A stretch of DNA of 49,102 bases from Cryobacterium breve. GTDB lineage: Bacteria > Actinomycetota > Actinomycetes > Actinomycetales > Microbacteriaceae. Below, piece after piece: positions 1-7,879 of the stretch (position 1 is its first letter; the number at the start of each line of letters is the position of its first letter). Below the pieces are notes generated by a model. That model saw only the letters and a list, made by a program, of their open reading frames with translations, was not told where the DNA came from and did not search any database. The stretch covers positions 151,505 to 200,606 of the forward strand of contig NZ_SOGJ01000022.1 in the NCBI RefSeq assembly GCF_004402375.1. Reading direction: 5' to 3'. A program made the translations under genes and the position numbers.

Positions 1-2
1 TC

Positions 3-620
3 GTGCTCGGACTCGCACTGCTCTGCGGGGCCGTCACCGCCGCCGCGTGGTCCGGAGGCGACTGGTCGGATGCCACGCTGCTCGTGGGCCTGTCCGTCAC
101 GCTCGGCGTGCTCGCCCTCGGCATCATCGTGTCAGGCATCCGCGGAAAGCAGAGCGGCGCCGTGGGCGGCTTCGCCTTCCTCGCGGCCGTCGCGCTCGTC
201 TTCCTTGGTCTGTTCCCGACCGGCACCGCGTTCTTCCCCGTGGGCGTTCCGGTTTGGAAAGTCAGCACCGACGCCGATTCCTCGCCCCCGGGCTACGCCG
301 TCCTGGCCGGCCGAGCGACCTTCGACCTCACCGCCCTCAACTCCGTCGGCCCCGCGGAGCGCACCATCGACGTGTGGATGGGCGTGGGCGTCACCGAGCT
401 GATCCTGCCGAGCGACCGGAGCGTGCAGGTGGAGACCAACGCGCTGATCGGCGGGATCGACTACGTCGGCGACGCGGCCGCCGCAGAGCGGGGCGGCCTC
501 TTCTTCCACGATTCACACACCTTCACCGACGACGACACCCGCACCGTGACCCGCATCCGGGTCTGGACGGCGCTCGGCCAGGTCACCGTCATCGCCCCCG
601 CACCTCTGGAATCCTCATGA
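3..620 (+). CDS. C-terminal part of a PspC/LiaF-like membrane protein (5' end outside window)
   Basis: The reading frame is open from the window edge, so the visible GTG at 3 is probably internal. The visible 205 residues begin with two or three hydrophobic segments (about residues 1-20, 25-45 and 50-75). A soluble domain follows that is rich in beta-type sequence (WMGVGVTELILPSD, then VTRIRVWTALGQVTVIAP). This resembles the C-terminal LiaF-like/DUF4097-type domain attached to PspC membrane proteins, which act in cell-envelope stress sensing in Gram-positives. The stop overlaps the next gene's ATG (ATGA), so the two are translationally coupled. The family call is inference because the N-terminal PspC domain lies outside the window. 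Confidence 0.55.
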   Translation: MLGLALLCGAVTAAAWSGGDWSDATLLVGLSVTLGVLALGIIVSGIRGKQSGAVGGFAFLAAVALVFLGLFPTGTAFFPVGVPVWKVSTDADSSPPGYAVLAGRATFDLTALNSVGPAERTIDVWMGVGVTELILPSDRSVQVETNALIGGIDYVGDAAAAERGGLFFHDSHTFTDDDTRTVTRIRVWTALGQVTVIAPAPLESS

Positions 621-1231
621 CCGAAACGCCCGATTCGACCCGGGAACCCGGCCTGGAACCGGAACAGGAACCGACCAGGGAGCCAACCCTGGAACCGGAG
701 CAGGAACCGGACCGATGGTCGGACCCGCCGCCGGACCCTCCGGTCGACGGCCAGCCGATGGATGCCATCACCTCCGTCATCTCCATCACGACGGCCCCCG
801 GCCCCGCCGAGCCCGACGGGCACTCCGCCGAGGGAACCGAAGTCGAGGTGGAGACCGCTGACTCAGCCGTGGACTACACGGTCGCCTATCCGAGCCCCAT
901 CCCGGAGTATGCGCTGGAACCCACCGGACCCACGGACTCCCCATCCATGATCGTGCCGGGCACCGGCGAACCACCCTCACGTGTGCTGGCCTCCGACGGT
1001 AGCGAACCAGCGCCGGCGTTGCCCGCGGCATCCGTGCGACCACGCAGTCGGCCCCTCCTCGGCACCATCGTCTGGGGTGTCATCCTGCTCGCACTGGCCG
1101 GTTACGTGCTGCTCGGCGTGCTGGTGCCCACGCCCGCCGACCCAACGCTCTGGCTGCTCGGCGGCGTGATCCTGATCGGACTACTGCTGATCGTCGTCGG
1201 CATCATTGCCGCCCTCCGCCGAGTCGACTGA
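617..1231 (+). CDS. Proline/glutamate-rich protein with two C-terminal membrane helices, unknown function
   Basis: About 204 residues, starting at the ATG that overlaps the previous stop. The N-terminal 140 residues are low complexity and acidic, with an imperfect repeat of the type EPxLEPEQEP (residues about 10-30) encoded by a near-duplicate DNA tract around 653-715. Two hydrophobic segments follow (about residues 148-168 and 178-198), ending in a short basic tail. This looks like a small membrane protein with a disordered cytoplasmic or extracellular arm. I do not recognise a family. Coupling to the PspC/LiaF-like gene suggests a shared envelope role. Confidence 0.6.
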   Translation: MTETPDSTREPGLEPEQEPTREPTLEPEQEPDRWSDPPPDPPVDGQPMDAITSVISITTAPGPAEPDGHSAEGTEVEVETADSAVDYTVAYPSPIPEYALEPTGPTDSPSMIVPGTGEPPSRVLASDGSEPAPALPAASVRPRSRPLLGTIVWGVILLALAGYVLLGVLVPTPADPTLWLLGGVILIGLLLIVVGIIAALRRVD

Positions 1232-1300
1232 CCCCCGAACCCGACCTCGACCGAGCCTGCTCTGAGGGTTCCCCGCTCACGGGGGGGCTTCGGAGGGGGG

Positions 1301-2461
1301 CTAGGCCTCTAGGCCGATGAGGATGGGCTCGGGCTGCAGGATGACACCGAACTCGGACTGCACACGGGCCTCCACCAGCCTGGCGAGCTGTGCGATCTCG
1401 TCGGCGGTGGCGCCGCCCGTGTTCGTCAGCGCGAGGGTGTGCTTGCTGGAGATTGCGGCGCGGGATCCCGGCAGCCGGAAGCCACGACCGATCCCGGAGT
1501 GCTCGATCAGCCAGGCCGCGCTCAGCTTGACGAGCGGCGCGGGCCGCTCCCCGGGGATCGGCCCGACGCCGGCATACTCGTCCAGCGGGATCACGCGGTC
1601 GGGCAGGTTCTGCTCCGACAGCGGCCAGCGGGGCACGGCGTCCGGCAGCGTGCGCGAGAACGCCAACGACACGATTGGGTTCGTGAAGAACGAACCGGCG
1701 CTGCGGGTGTCGGGGTCGTTCGGGTCGAGCACCATGCCCTTGGCGGCGCGCAGGGCGAGCACTGTGTCCCGCAGTCGCACCAGCGGCACCCGGTCTCCCA
1801 GCTGCACCCCCAGCGCGGTCGCGAGCTGCGCGAAGGCCACCGGCCGACTGAGCGCACTACCGAGAACGGATGCCTCGCTCTGCGTGTCGTGCAGGTTCAG
1901 CTCGACCGCGATCACCAGGCCGCGCAGCCCCTGTTTCAGGGCCGAGGTGCGGTAGCCCAGGGCCAACTCACCGACCTCCAGACGTCGCCGTTCACCGGTC
2001 TCGTAATCGAGGAAGTCGATGGCCGCCAGGGTGGTGCCGAGCTCCTGCCCGTAGGCACCGATGTTCTGCACCGGGGCAGCCCCCGTCGAACCGGGGATGC
2101 CCGACAAGGCTTCGATGCCGGCCCAGCCCCGCGCCACCGTGTAGTCCACCAGCTCATCCCAGGGCTCGCCGGCCTGAACCCGCAGCACCAGCCGATCCGG
2201 CTCCTCAGACGAAACAGACACAGCGGGCGAGACGACGCTCACCCCGCGGGTCAGCACCCGGATGACCGTGCCGTCGAAGCCCTCGTCGGCCACGATCGTG
2301 TTGGAGCCGCCGCCGAGCACAAGCCAATCGTCGCCCGACGCCCACACCTCCAGGGCCTGATCGACCAGGTCCTGCTCGGTCGCGGGCGACACCATCCGGG
2401 CGGCGGCGCCGCCGACGCCCATCGTGGTCAGCTCGGCGAAGGTCAGCGCGGGGGTCGTCAT
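1301..2461 (-). CDS. murB: UDP-N-acetylenolpyruvoylglucosamine reductase (MurB, type I)
   Basis: 386 residues. It reduces UDP-GlcNAc-enolpyruvate to UDP-MurNAc with NADPH in the cytoplasmic stage of peptidoglycan synthesis. The FAD-binding domain carries VLGGGSNT (about residue 48), IPGSTGAAPVQNIGAYGQE (about 124-142) and the YRTSALK loop characteristic of type I MurB. The substrate domain has AGSFFTNP, containing the proton-donor serine region, and ends in LQPEPILIG, which carries the catalytic glutamate. The ATG lies about 11 nt after the stop of the upstream dehydratase gene, so it is probably the last gene of a three-gene operon with the MaoC pair. Length and motifs are normal. Confidence 0.95.
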   Translation of the reverse strand: MTTPALTFAELTTMGVGGAAARMVSPATEQDLVDQALEVWASGDDWLVLGGGSNTIVADEGFDGTVIRVLTRGVSVVSPAVSVSSEEPDRLVLRVQAGEPWDELVDYTVARGWAGIEALSGIPGSTGAAPVQNIGAYGQELGTTLAAIDFLDYETGERRRLEVGELALGYRTSALKQGLRGLVIAVELNLHDTQSEASVLGSALSRPVAFAQLATALGVQLGDRVPLVRLRDTVLALRAAKGMVLDPNDPDTRSAGSFFTNPIVSLAFSRTLPDAVPRWPLSEQNLPDRVIPLDEYAGVGPIPGERPAPLVKLSAAWLIEHSGIGRGFRLPGSRAAISSKHTLALTNTGGATADEIAQLARLVEARVQSEFGVILQPEPILIGLEA

Positions 2462-2472
2462 CGGGAACCCGT

Positions 2473-2907
2473 TCAGACCAGGCGCACGCGGGCCTGCGCC
2501 TTGCCGAGCACAGTCACCTCGCCCGACGAAACGGTGAGGTCGATTCGGGCCACGCCGGCATCCGTGTCGAGGGCGCCGACTTTGGCGACCACGGTCACGA
2601 CAGCCTCGCCGTCGGCCGGAACCAGCACCGGGCGGGTGAAGCGCACCTGGTAGTCCACGATGCGACCGGGGTCGCCGGCCCAGTCGACGACCGGCTGCAC
2701 GGCGAACCCCATGGTGAGCATGCCGTGCGCGAGCACGCCCGGAAGACCCACGGACACGGCCACGTCATCGCGATAGTGAATGGGGTTGAAATCTCCGGAT
2801 GCCCCGGCATAGTGCACGAGGGAGTCGCGCGTGAGCGGGAACGTTCCCTCGGCGACGACGTCCCCGACGGTCAGGTCGGCGAGGCTGGGCGTAGCGATGA
2901 TGGTCAT
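2473..2907 (-). CDS. MaoC-family (R)-hydroxyacyl dehydratase subunit (HadB-like)
   Basis: 144 residues, with the ATG at 2907 overlapping the upstream stop by 4 bp. The hot-dog fold hydratase motif is visible as YAGASGDFNPIHYRDD (about residues 33-48), including the catalytic Asp and His, followed by GVLAHGMLTMG. A related pair, HadA/HadB, forms a heterodimeric (3R)-hydroxyacyl-ACP dehydratase in mycobacteria. In organisms without mycolic acids the role is less certain, with fatty-acid or hydroxyacyl-CoA dehydration the likely function. It is transcribed with the FAS1-like partner upstream and murB downstream. Longer readings toward 3387 in this frame run over the partner gene and are not expected to be translated. 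Confidence 0.85.
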   Translation of the reverse strand: MTIIATPSLADLTVGDVVAEGTFPLTRDSLVHYAGASGDFNPIHYRDDVAVSVGLPGVLAHGMLTMGFAVQPVVDWAGDPGRIVDYQVRFTRPVLVPADGEAVVTVVAKVGALDTDAGVARIDLTVSSGEVTVLGKAQARVRLV

Positions 2908-3350
2908 TCGTCTCCCCTGACGACGAGGGTGGAGGTGGCGGTCACGACGTGCGCGCCGGCGGCGTCGACGACGGTCGACACGGCCGTCACCATGGAGTGG
3001 CCGCCGAGGCTCTTCACGCTGGCCACTCGGAGTGTGGCGGTGAGCTCGTCGCCGGCCACGATCGGCCGGCTGAACGTGAACCGCTGGTCGCCGTGCACGA
3101 CGCGGGTGAAGTCGATGCCGGCATCCGGTTCGGCCAGAAGTTGCGCCAGGGTGGCCTCCTGCACGACCACGGCGAACGTGGGCGGGGCGACGACGTCGGC
3201 GTAGCCCGCGGCTCGCGCGGCCTCCGGGTCGAGATTGACCGGGTTCGTGGAGAAGACCGCGCGGGCGAACTCGCGCACCTTCTCTCGGCCGACGAGATAA
3301 GGGGCGACGGGCGGGAAGACCCGGCCCTGCAGTTCGGGGTTGACAGACAC
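2904..3350 (-). CDS. MaoC N-terminal/FAS1-like dehydratase subunit (HadA-like)
   Basis: 148 residues, a hot-dog fold protein of the 'FAS1-like dehydratase' type. It starts MSVNPELQGRVFPP and has VNLDPEAARAAGYADVVAPPTF (split motif, about residues 39-60) and VHGDQRFTFSRPIVAGD (about 86-102), both typical of the non-catalytic subunit of actinobacterial HadAB-type dehydratases. Its stop overlaps the start of the HadB-like gene (ATGA), which fits a stoichiometric heterodimer. It is the first gene of the dehydratase-murB operon and is divergent from the GNAT gene across about 55 bp. Confidence 0.85.
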   Translation of the reverse strand: MSVNPELQGRVFPPVAPYLVGREKVREFARAVFSTNPVNLDPEAARAAGYADVVAPPTFAVVVQEATLAQLLAEPDAGIDFTRVVHGDQRFTFSRPIVAGDELTATLRVASVKSLGGHSMVTAVSTVVDAAGAHVVTATSTLVVRGDE

Positions 3351-3404
3351 AGGGCGAGTTTACCGGCCTCGGCCGACGCCGCGGCATCGGGCAGACTGGC
3401 TGGT

Positions 3405-3869
3405 GTGAAGATCAAGCGCGTGCGTCTGGGTGACCCTGAGGTGGCCCCGCTCCTGGCCGACCTGGCGCGGGAGTACGAGGAGCGATACGGCGACGGCGAC
3501 TCGGTTCACGACGTGCCGGCGGACGCCTTCGACCCGCCGAGCGGCGTTTTCCTCGTATTGCTCGCGAACGGCGTGACCGTGGCGGGCGGCGGCATCCGTC
3601 GCCTGAATGAGACCACGGGCGAGCTGAAAAGGATGTGGACCAACCCGGCCTATCGCCGGCAGGGCCACGCCGTGAGTCTGCTCGCAGCCCTCGAGGAGGT
3701 GGCGCAGCAACTGGGCTACCGCCATCTGCGCCTCGAGACCGGGCACGCGCAGCCGGAGGCGCTCGCCCTCTACCGGCGATTGGGCTACCGGGAGATCGGC
3801 AACTACGGGATCTACCCGAATGCGACCGGTTTCGAGCGCACATTCGACGCGCCGGAGCGTCTGCCCTGA
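3405..3869 (+). CDS. GNAT-family N-acetyltransferase
   Basis: About 154 residues from the GTG at 3405; a GTG at 3403 is out of frame. The acetyl-CoA binding region is visible as ELKRMWTNPAYRRQGHAVSLLAALEE (motif A, split here: RRQGHAVSLL is the pyrophosphate loop), followed by LRLETGHAQPEALALYRRLGY (motif B, the common ALYxxLGY ending). The acceptor substrate cannot be predicted from sequence. A CAGACT hexamer seven bases before the GTG could be the -10 of a leaderless transcript, but no convincing -35 is seen. Single gene, divergent from the dehydratase operon. Confidence 0.85.
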   Translation: MKIKRVRLGDPEVAPLLADLAREYEERYGDGDSVHDVPADAFDPPSGVFLVLLANGVTVAGGGIRRLNETTGELKRMWTNPAYRRQGHAVSLLAALEEVAQQLGYRHLRLETGHAQPEALALYRRLGYREIGNYGIYPNATGFERTFDAPERLP

Positions 3870-3878
3870 CTCGCGGTA

Positions 3879-3908
3879 TTGGTCTGCGACACGCCCGCTT
3901 GCTAGCGT
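3879..3908 (+). promoter_or_regulatory. Predicted sigma-70-type promoter of the HEAT-repeat gene
   Basis: TTGGTC (3879-3884), an 18-bp spacer and TAGCGT (3903-3908) lie just before the ATG at 3918. No Shine-Dalgarno fits the short remaining leader, so the mRNA would be leaderless or nearly so. Judged by eye only. Confidence 0.45.
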
Positions 3909-3917
3909 AGGCATGTC

Positions 3918-4526
3918 ATGCCAAACAAATTAGAGCCACACCCCGACCTTCCTATCGACCTGCCCACGGCCGAACGCATCCATGCGGCCGTCGTGCACTA
4001 CGGCGAACAGGTCGTCATCGACAACGCCGTCGCGCTTCTGCGCGCCAAGAACGCCGGCAAGGATTTCCTGCTCTACGCGGGCGGACGCCACGCGCTGGGC
4101 ATCCTCGAAGGTGCCCCCGCCCTCTACTGGCCCGAGCTCTGGGGCGCCCGCGCGTTGCTGTACGTGTGGGGCGAAACGGCCGCGCCGTATATCGTCGTCG
4201 GCATGAACAACCAGGCGTGGCGCGTGCGCGAGATGTGCGCCAAGGTCGTGCTGCTGCGCGGTCTCGAGGTCGCACCCAAGCTGGTGCGCCTGACCACCGA
4301 CGAGGTTCCGCGCGTGCGCGCGGCTGCACTGCACGCCCTGGCCGCCCAGGGCACCGCCGACCACCTCGCCACCATCGTGCAGCGCCTGCGCGACCCCGAC
4401 AAAGAAGTGCGCCGCGCAGCCCAGCAGGCCCGTGACGTGCTCGCCAAGCGCTGGAACCTTGTTGTCGAACAGGGCCAGGGCATCGAGCAGACCCATGGAA
4501 CCCGCCACACGCACCTGAGCGAGTAA
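3918..4526 (+). CDS. HEAT-repeat protein, unknown specific function
   Basis: 202 residues. The central part has helical repeats typical of HEAT/PBS-lyase-like proteins: the clearest are ...QAWRVREMCAKVVLLRGL..., ...DEVPRVRAAALHALAAQG... and ...DPDKEVRRAAQQARDVLAKRW, spaced about 31-35 residues apart from about residue 95 to 175. Such repeats make curved scaffolds that bind proteins or nucleic acid; no catalytic motif is visible. The C-terminus is hydrophilic and ends in HTHLSE. It stands alone between a GNAT gene and a GDSL hydrolase gene, so context does not narrow the role. Confidence 0.7.
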   Translation: MPNKLEPHPDLPIDLPTAERIHAAVVHYGEQVVIDNAVALLRAKNAGKDFLLYAGGRHALGILEGAPALYWPELWGARALLYVWGETAAPYIVVGMNNQAWRVREMCAKVVLLRGLEVAPKLVRLTTDEVPRVRAAALHALAAQGTADHLATIVQRLRDPDKEVRRAAQQARDVLAKRWNLVVEQGQGIEQTHGTRHTHLSE

Positions 4527-4591
4527 CCGGGACCGGCAACGGGACACACACGCAGAACCACGCACGCGCAGTACCGAGACGGGGGGTCCGG

Positions 4592-5344
4592 ATGTTCCAT
4601 CGCTTTGTGGCCATCGGCGACAGCTTCACCGAAGGCGTCGGCGACGATCTGCCGGGCGGGCAGGTGCGCGGCTGGGCGGACCTGGTCGCGCTCGGCCTCG
4701 CCGCGGCGTCCGCCCACCCCGTCTCCTACGCCAACCTTGCCGTGCGCGGGCGGCTGCTCGGCCCGATCGTGGCGGAGCAGCTGGAACCCGCGCTCGCGCT
4801 CGGTCCCGACCTGCTCAGCATCTCCGGCGGCGGCAATGACGTCATGCGCCCGCGCGTCGAGATCCCCTACGTGGTCGGTCTGATGAAGCAGGTCGTCGAC
4901 CGAGCCGAGGCGCAGGGCGTGCACGTTCTGGTACTCAGCGGCGGCAATCCTTCCCATCACCTGCCGCTGGGCAATCTGATGCGCCGACGCGGCGACCAGC
5001 TGGCGGATGCCGCGCGCGCCGCGTTCGACCGTCCGGGCGTCACCCTCGTAGACAACTGGGTCGACTCCGAGCTGGAGCACAGGCGGTTCTGGTCCCTCGA
5101 CAAGCTGCACCTCAACGCCCTCGGGCACACTCGGGTGGCCACCAACGTTCTTGCCGACCTGGGCGTGCCCGTGCCCGTGGAGTGGCTGGATGCCCCGGCC
5201 CCGGCCGACGAGCACGTGCAGAGCACGGCGGCCTACTACCGCGAATTCGTGCTGCCGTGGATCGGCCGCCGGATCACCGGACGGTCCTCCGGCGACGGCC
5301 GCCCTCCCAAACGCCCCGCCCTGGAGCCCGTCGACGCCGCCTGA
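4592..5344 (+). CDS. SGNH/GDSL-family hydrolase
   Basis: 250 residues. Block I is FVAIGDSFTEGVGDD (nucleophile Ser at about residue 11), block II Gly is in NLAVRGRLL, block III is ISGGGNDVMRP (Asn oxyanion residue), and block V is DKLHLNALGH, with the catalytic Asp-x-x-His pair at about residue 170. No signal peptide is visible, so it is probably a cytoplasmic esterase or lipase of unknown substrate. Close relatives are common in actinobacteria as 'SGNH/GDSL hydrolase'. The start is preceded by a G-rich stretch that could serve as ribosome binding site. Confidence 0.88.
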   Translation: MFHRFVAIGDSFTEGVGDDLPGGQVRGWADLVALGLAAASAHPVSYANLAVRGRLLGPIVAEQLEPALALGPDLLSISGGGNDVMRPRVEIPYVVGLMKQVVDRAEAQGVHVLVLSGGNPSHHLPLGNLMRRRGDQLADAARAAFDRPGVTLVDNWVDSELEHRRFWSLDKLHLNALGHTRVATNVLADLGVPVPVEWLDAPAPADEHVQSTAAYYREFVLPWIGRRITGRSSGDGRPPKRPALEPVDAA

Positions 5345-5402
5345 GCGTCGCCCTGACCTGTCAGCACACCGCATCCGCCTGTCTCCGGCCTGTGCCTCAT
5401 GA

Positions 5403-5459
5403 GCATTGATTGACGGCGATCGATCTTTGGCGGTAGATTGCATCGATAGTCATCAATGC
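5403..5459 (+). promoter_or_regulatory. arsM promoter overlapped by a nested inverted repeat (candidate ArsR-type operator)
   Basis: A promoter TTGACG (5410-5415), 18-bp spacer, TAGATT (5434-5439) precedes arsM. It is covered by two nested inverted repeats: outer arms GCATTGAT (5403-5410) and ATCAATGC (5452-5459), and inner arms ATCGAT (5419-5424) and ATCGAT (5442-5447). ATCAA/TTGAT half-sites are a hallmark of ArsR/SmtB-family operators. No arsR gene is visible within the window, so a repressor encoded elsewhere is inferred. Confidence 0.6.
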
Positions 5460-5487
5460 ATTGAGGTCTCAGCCGAAGGAGAACGCC

Positions 5488-6390
5488 TTGAGCGAGAACA
5501 GTAATCCCGTGCGCGAACAAGTCCGGGCACGTTACGCGAGCGCTGCCCTCTCGGTCACGAATGAGGGTCGCCGGTCACTGCTCGCGGACGCACCCGCTGC
5601 CGGCTGTTGCAGTGCTGACGCCACGGCTCAGACTACGGATGGCCCGGCCGCCTCCTGCTGCGCCGAGAACTCCACCGAGGCAAAGGCTGCCGCCGCCTCC
5701 TGCTGCGCGCCGGCCACCATCGACGAGAGCCTGGTGTTCGGCTCGGCGCTCTACGACGACGAGACGACCGCGGATCTCCCCGGTGCGGCCGTCCTGGCCA
5801 GCCTCGGTTGCGGCAACCCGACGGCCGTCGCTGATCTCCGGGCCGGTGAAACGGTGCTCGACCTCGGCTCGGGAGGCGGCATCGACGTGCTCCTCTCCGC
5901 CCGCCGCGTCGGCCCCACCGGCTTCGCCTACGGCCTCGACATGACCGACGAAATGATCGACCTGGCCCGGCACAATGCCGCCGCCGCCCAGGCGCAGAAC
6001 GTGGAGTTCCTGAAAGGGACGATCGAGGAAATCCCGCTGGCTTCCGGCAGCGTCGACGTCGTCATCTCCAATTGCGTGATCAACCTGTCGACCGACAAAC
6101 CGGCTGTGATCGGGGAGATGTTCCGTGTGCTGCGGACCGGCGGCCGTGTCGGCGTGTCCGACGTCGTGGCCGAGAACCACCTCGCGCCCGCCCAGCGTGC
6201 CGAGCGCGGCTCCCATGTGGGCTGCATCGCGGGTGCGCTCTCGATCGCGGAGTACGAGGCGTTCCTTGCCGCTGCGGGCTTCGAGCAGGTGAGTGTCACG
6301 CTGACCCACGAGGTGACCGACGGGATGCACGGCGCCATCGTACGTGCGGTCAAACCGGTCGGCGCCGCCCAGCCGGCGAGCGCCGCCTAG
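5488..6390 (+). CDS. arsM: Arsenite S-adenosylmethionine methyltransferase (ArsM)
   Basis: About 300 residues from the TTG at 5488, chosen because a strong AAGGAG lies a few bases upstream; an in-frame TTG at 5461 lacks one. It methylates As(III) using SAM, giving methylated arsenicals that can be volatilised. The SAM site is [14 protein letters not shown] (about residue 130), and the conserved As(III)-binding cysteines occur in ISNCVINLS and HVGCIAGAL. The N-terminal region carries three Cys-Cys pairs (C40-C41, C57-C58, C72-C73), each in an AA-x-CC context, which is more than I expect for the family. Its stop overlaps the end of the convergent sugar kinase gene by 4 bp. No other ars genes are adjacent. 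Confidence 0.9.
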   Translation: MSENSNPVREQVRARYASAALSVTNEGRRSLLADAPAAGCCSADATAQTTDGPAASCCAENSTEAKAAAASCCAPATIDESLVFGSALYDDETTADLPGAAVLASLGCGNPTAVADLRAGETVLDLGSGGGIDVLLSARRVGPTGFAYGLDMTDEMIDLARHNAAAAQAQNVEFLKGTIEEIPLASGSVDVVISNCVINLSTDKPAVIGEMFRVLRTGGRVGVSDVVAENHLAPAQRAERGSHVGCIAGALSIAEYEAFLAAAGFEQVSVTLTHEVTDGMHGAIVRAVKPVGAAQPASAA

Positions 6391-7304
6391 CTCTGGCCGC
6401 CCGCGGGTTCACGCAGCAGGGCACCCTCCTGGCGGCAGGTGGCGGCCGCGATCAACATGGCGTCGGCCAGCAAGGCCTGCCAGCCGGCGGCATCCGTGGG
6501 CACGCCGCGCGTCAGCATGGTCTGCACGGCCCCGGCGAGAGTCGCGTCGCCCGCGCCCATGGTGTCGACGACGCCCCCGGGGAGGATCGCGATCGGCTCG
6601 GTCACCAGCACGTGGTCAACGGTGGCGACGGATGCCCCCGCGCGCCCGGCCGTGGCCAGCACCGTCTGCGTGCCGCCGGCCAGCAGCCGCTCCCGCAGCT
6701 CATCGACGGTGCTGCGGTAGAGCAGCTCGGCGTCCTCGTCGCCGACCTTCGTGAGCAGGCTCCGGGCAGCCAGCCGTTCGAAGTTCCGCGCGAACAGATC
6801 ACCGTCGGTGAGCATGCCCGCGCGCGGGTTCGGGTCGATCACGAGACGTCGTTCCGGTTCGGAGACCGCGGCGATGAAAGCATCCGTCTGGGCCGTGTCA
6901 TCGAAGGGAAAGCAGCTCACGACCACCAGGCGGGCGTCTTCGAGGGCGGCGCGCTCGGCCGGACCGAACTCGATGCGGCGCTTCTGGGCGGCCTCGTTGA
7001 AAGAGTAGGTGGGCTCACCGTCGGTGCGGTCGGAGGTGGCGCGCGAGCTGCCGTAGGGGCCGGGAGTGGCCACCAGGTTCACGTCGTGGGTGGCGAGGAA
7101 CTCACGGAGGCGGTTCCCATCGGCGTCGTCGCCGACCATGGCGATCAGGGTCGTCGGAACGCCGAGCACGGCCAGGCCGACGGCCACGTTGAGGGCGGCA
7201 CCGCCGGGAAATTCCCGGTGCGACCCGGGGCTCACCATCTCGTCGATGAGGGCGTCGCCGACCACGACGACTCGGTTCGCCGCCACACTGTTCTGCTTCG
7301 TCAT
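6387..7304 (-). CDS. PfkB-family carbohydrate kinase (fructokinase/ribokinase-like)
   Basis: 305 residues. PfkB signature 1 region: EFPGGAALNVAVGLAVLG (about residues 31-48). Signature 2: GGVVDTMGAGDATLAGAV (about 244-261), containing the catalytic Asp of the GAGD anion hole. The start VVVVGDALIDEM is typical of fructokinase/ribokinase members. It phosphorylates a sugar or nucleoside with ATP; the substrate cannot be fixed from sequence, although FPGGAALN and the overall length favour a fructokinase-like role. A GA-rich ribosome binding region lies before the ATG at 7304. Single gene, convergent with arsM. Confidence 0.85.
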   Translation of the reverse strand: MTKQNSVAANRVVVVGDALIDEMVSPGSHREFPGGAALNVAVGLAVLGVPTTLIAMVGDDADGNRLREFLATHDVNLVATPGPYGSSRATSDRTDGEPTYSFNEAAQKRRIEFGPAERAALEDARLVVVSCFPFDDTAQTDAFIAAVSEPERRLVIDPNPRAGMLTDGDLFARNFERLAARSLLTKVGDEDAELLYRSTVDELRERLLAGGTQTVLATAGRAGASVATVDHVLVTEPIAILPGGVVDTMGAGDATLAGAVQTMLTRGVPTDAAGWQALLADAMLIAAATCRQEGALLREPAGGQS

Positions 7305-7375
7305 TCGGTCTCTCTCTCGCGCCGGCCAACAGCCGTGTCACGTCCAGCCTAAAGCCGTGGGCTCTCACCGAGATT

Positions 7376-7464
7376 GAACCAATTCGACGGAGATTCTCGG
7401 TCAAGACTGCCTTTTCGGCGCCGTGGCGGGCGAATCTGCCAAAGTCACCGTCGAATTCGTTCGG
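7376..7464. repeat. 89-bp dispersed palindromic repeat, copy 1
   Basis: The element begins GAACCAATTCGACGG and ends CCGTCGAATTCGTTCGG, giving inverted terminal arms of about 15-18 bp with one mismatch. A second copy of identical length lies at 37098-37186. The two share their ends almost exactly, and the middle of copy 1 aligns best with the reverse complement of copy 2. It lies upstream of the sugar kinase gene and downstream of iclR, in non-coding DNA. It resembles REP/MITE-type interspersed elements, but I do not recognise a named family. Confidence 0.75.
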
Positions 7465-7879
7465 GTGGGCGGACCGCCGCAGCCAGCCGAACGGCATGCG
7501 GCCGCGCTTGTCCAGCCCCTTTCGCGGAGCGCAGGGCGGTCGTAGGATCATTCACAGGCAGGGTTGCTCCCCGAACACCGATCCTTAGTCCCTGATTGCA
7601 GGGTCCGTATGAGACCGGAGCCAAAGCACCCCTCGTCGGGGGCAGGACATCATCGGGGTGACCTGCCCCCATACCTCAGCACACACCGTCGGAGCCTGGC
7701 TTTCCACGCGCCGCCGCCCTGGCTCTGAACCGCGGCGCTTCGCTCGCGTCGGCTTCGGCGCCGCGCTGGGCCCGGCAGGCTGCCGCTCGGGCGGCCACGC
7801 ATCCAAGGCTCCTGCACCGTTGTGACCACCCGGGCGCGACCACGGCGGGCGGCCCCAGGGTCGGGACCACGGCGCGCGG
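7465..7879. other. Intergenic stretch with no supported gene
   Basis: About 415 bp between repeat copy 1 and the end of iclR. Open frames here are extensions or shadows without ribosome binding sites or recognisable motifs. The only structure seen is a hairpin with perfect 9-bp arms, GGGGGCAGG (7638-7646) and CCTGCCCCC (7662-7670), with a 15-nt loop and no T-run. It could weakly terminate iclR transcription or be incidental. Confidence 0.4.

Noticed and set aside
1232..1300. Terminator between the convergent gene ends near 1.25 kb
   Set aside because: Only a 4-bp CCCC/GGGG stem with a G-run is visible; too weak to call.
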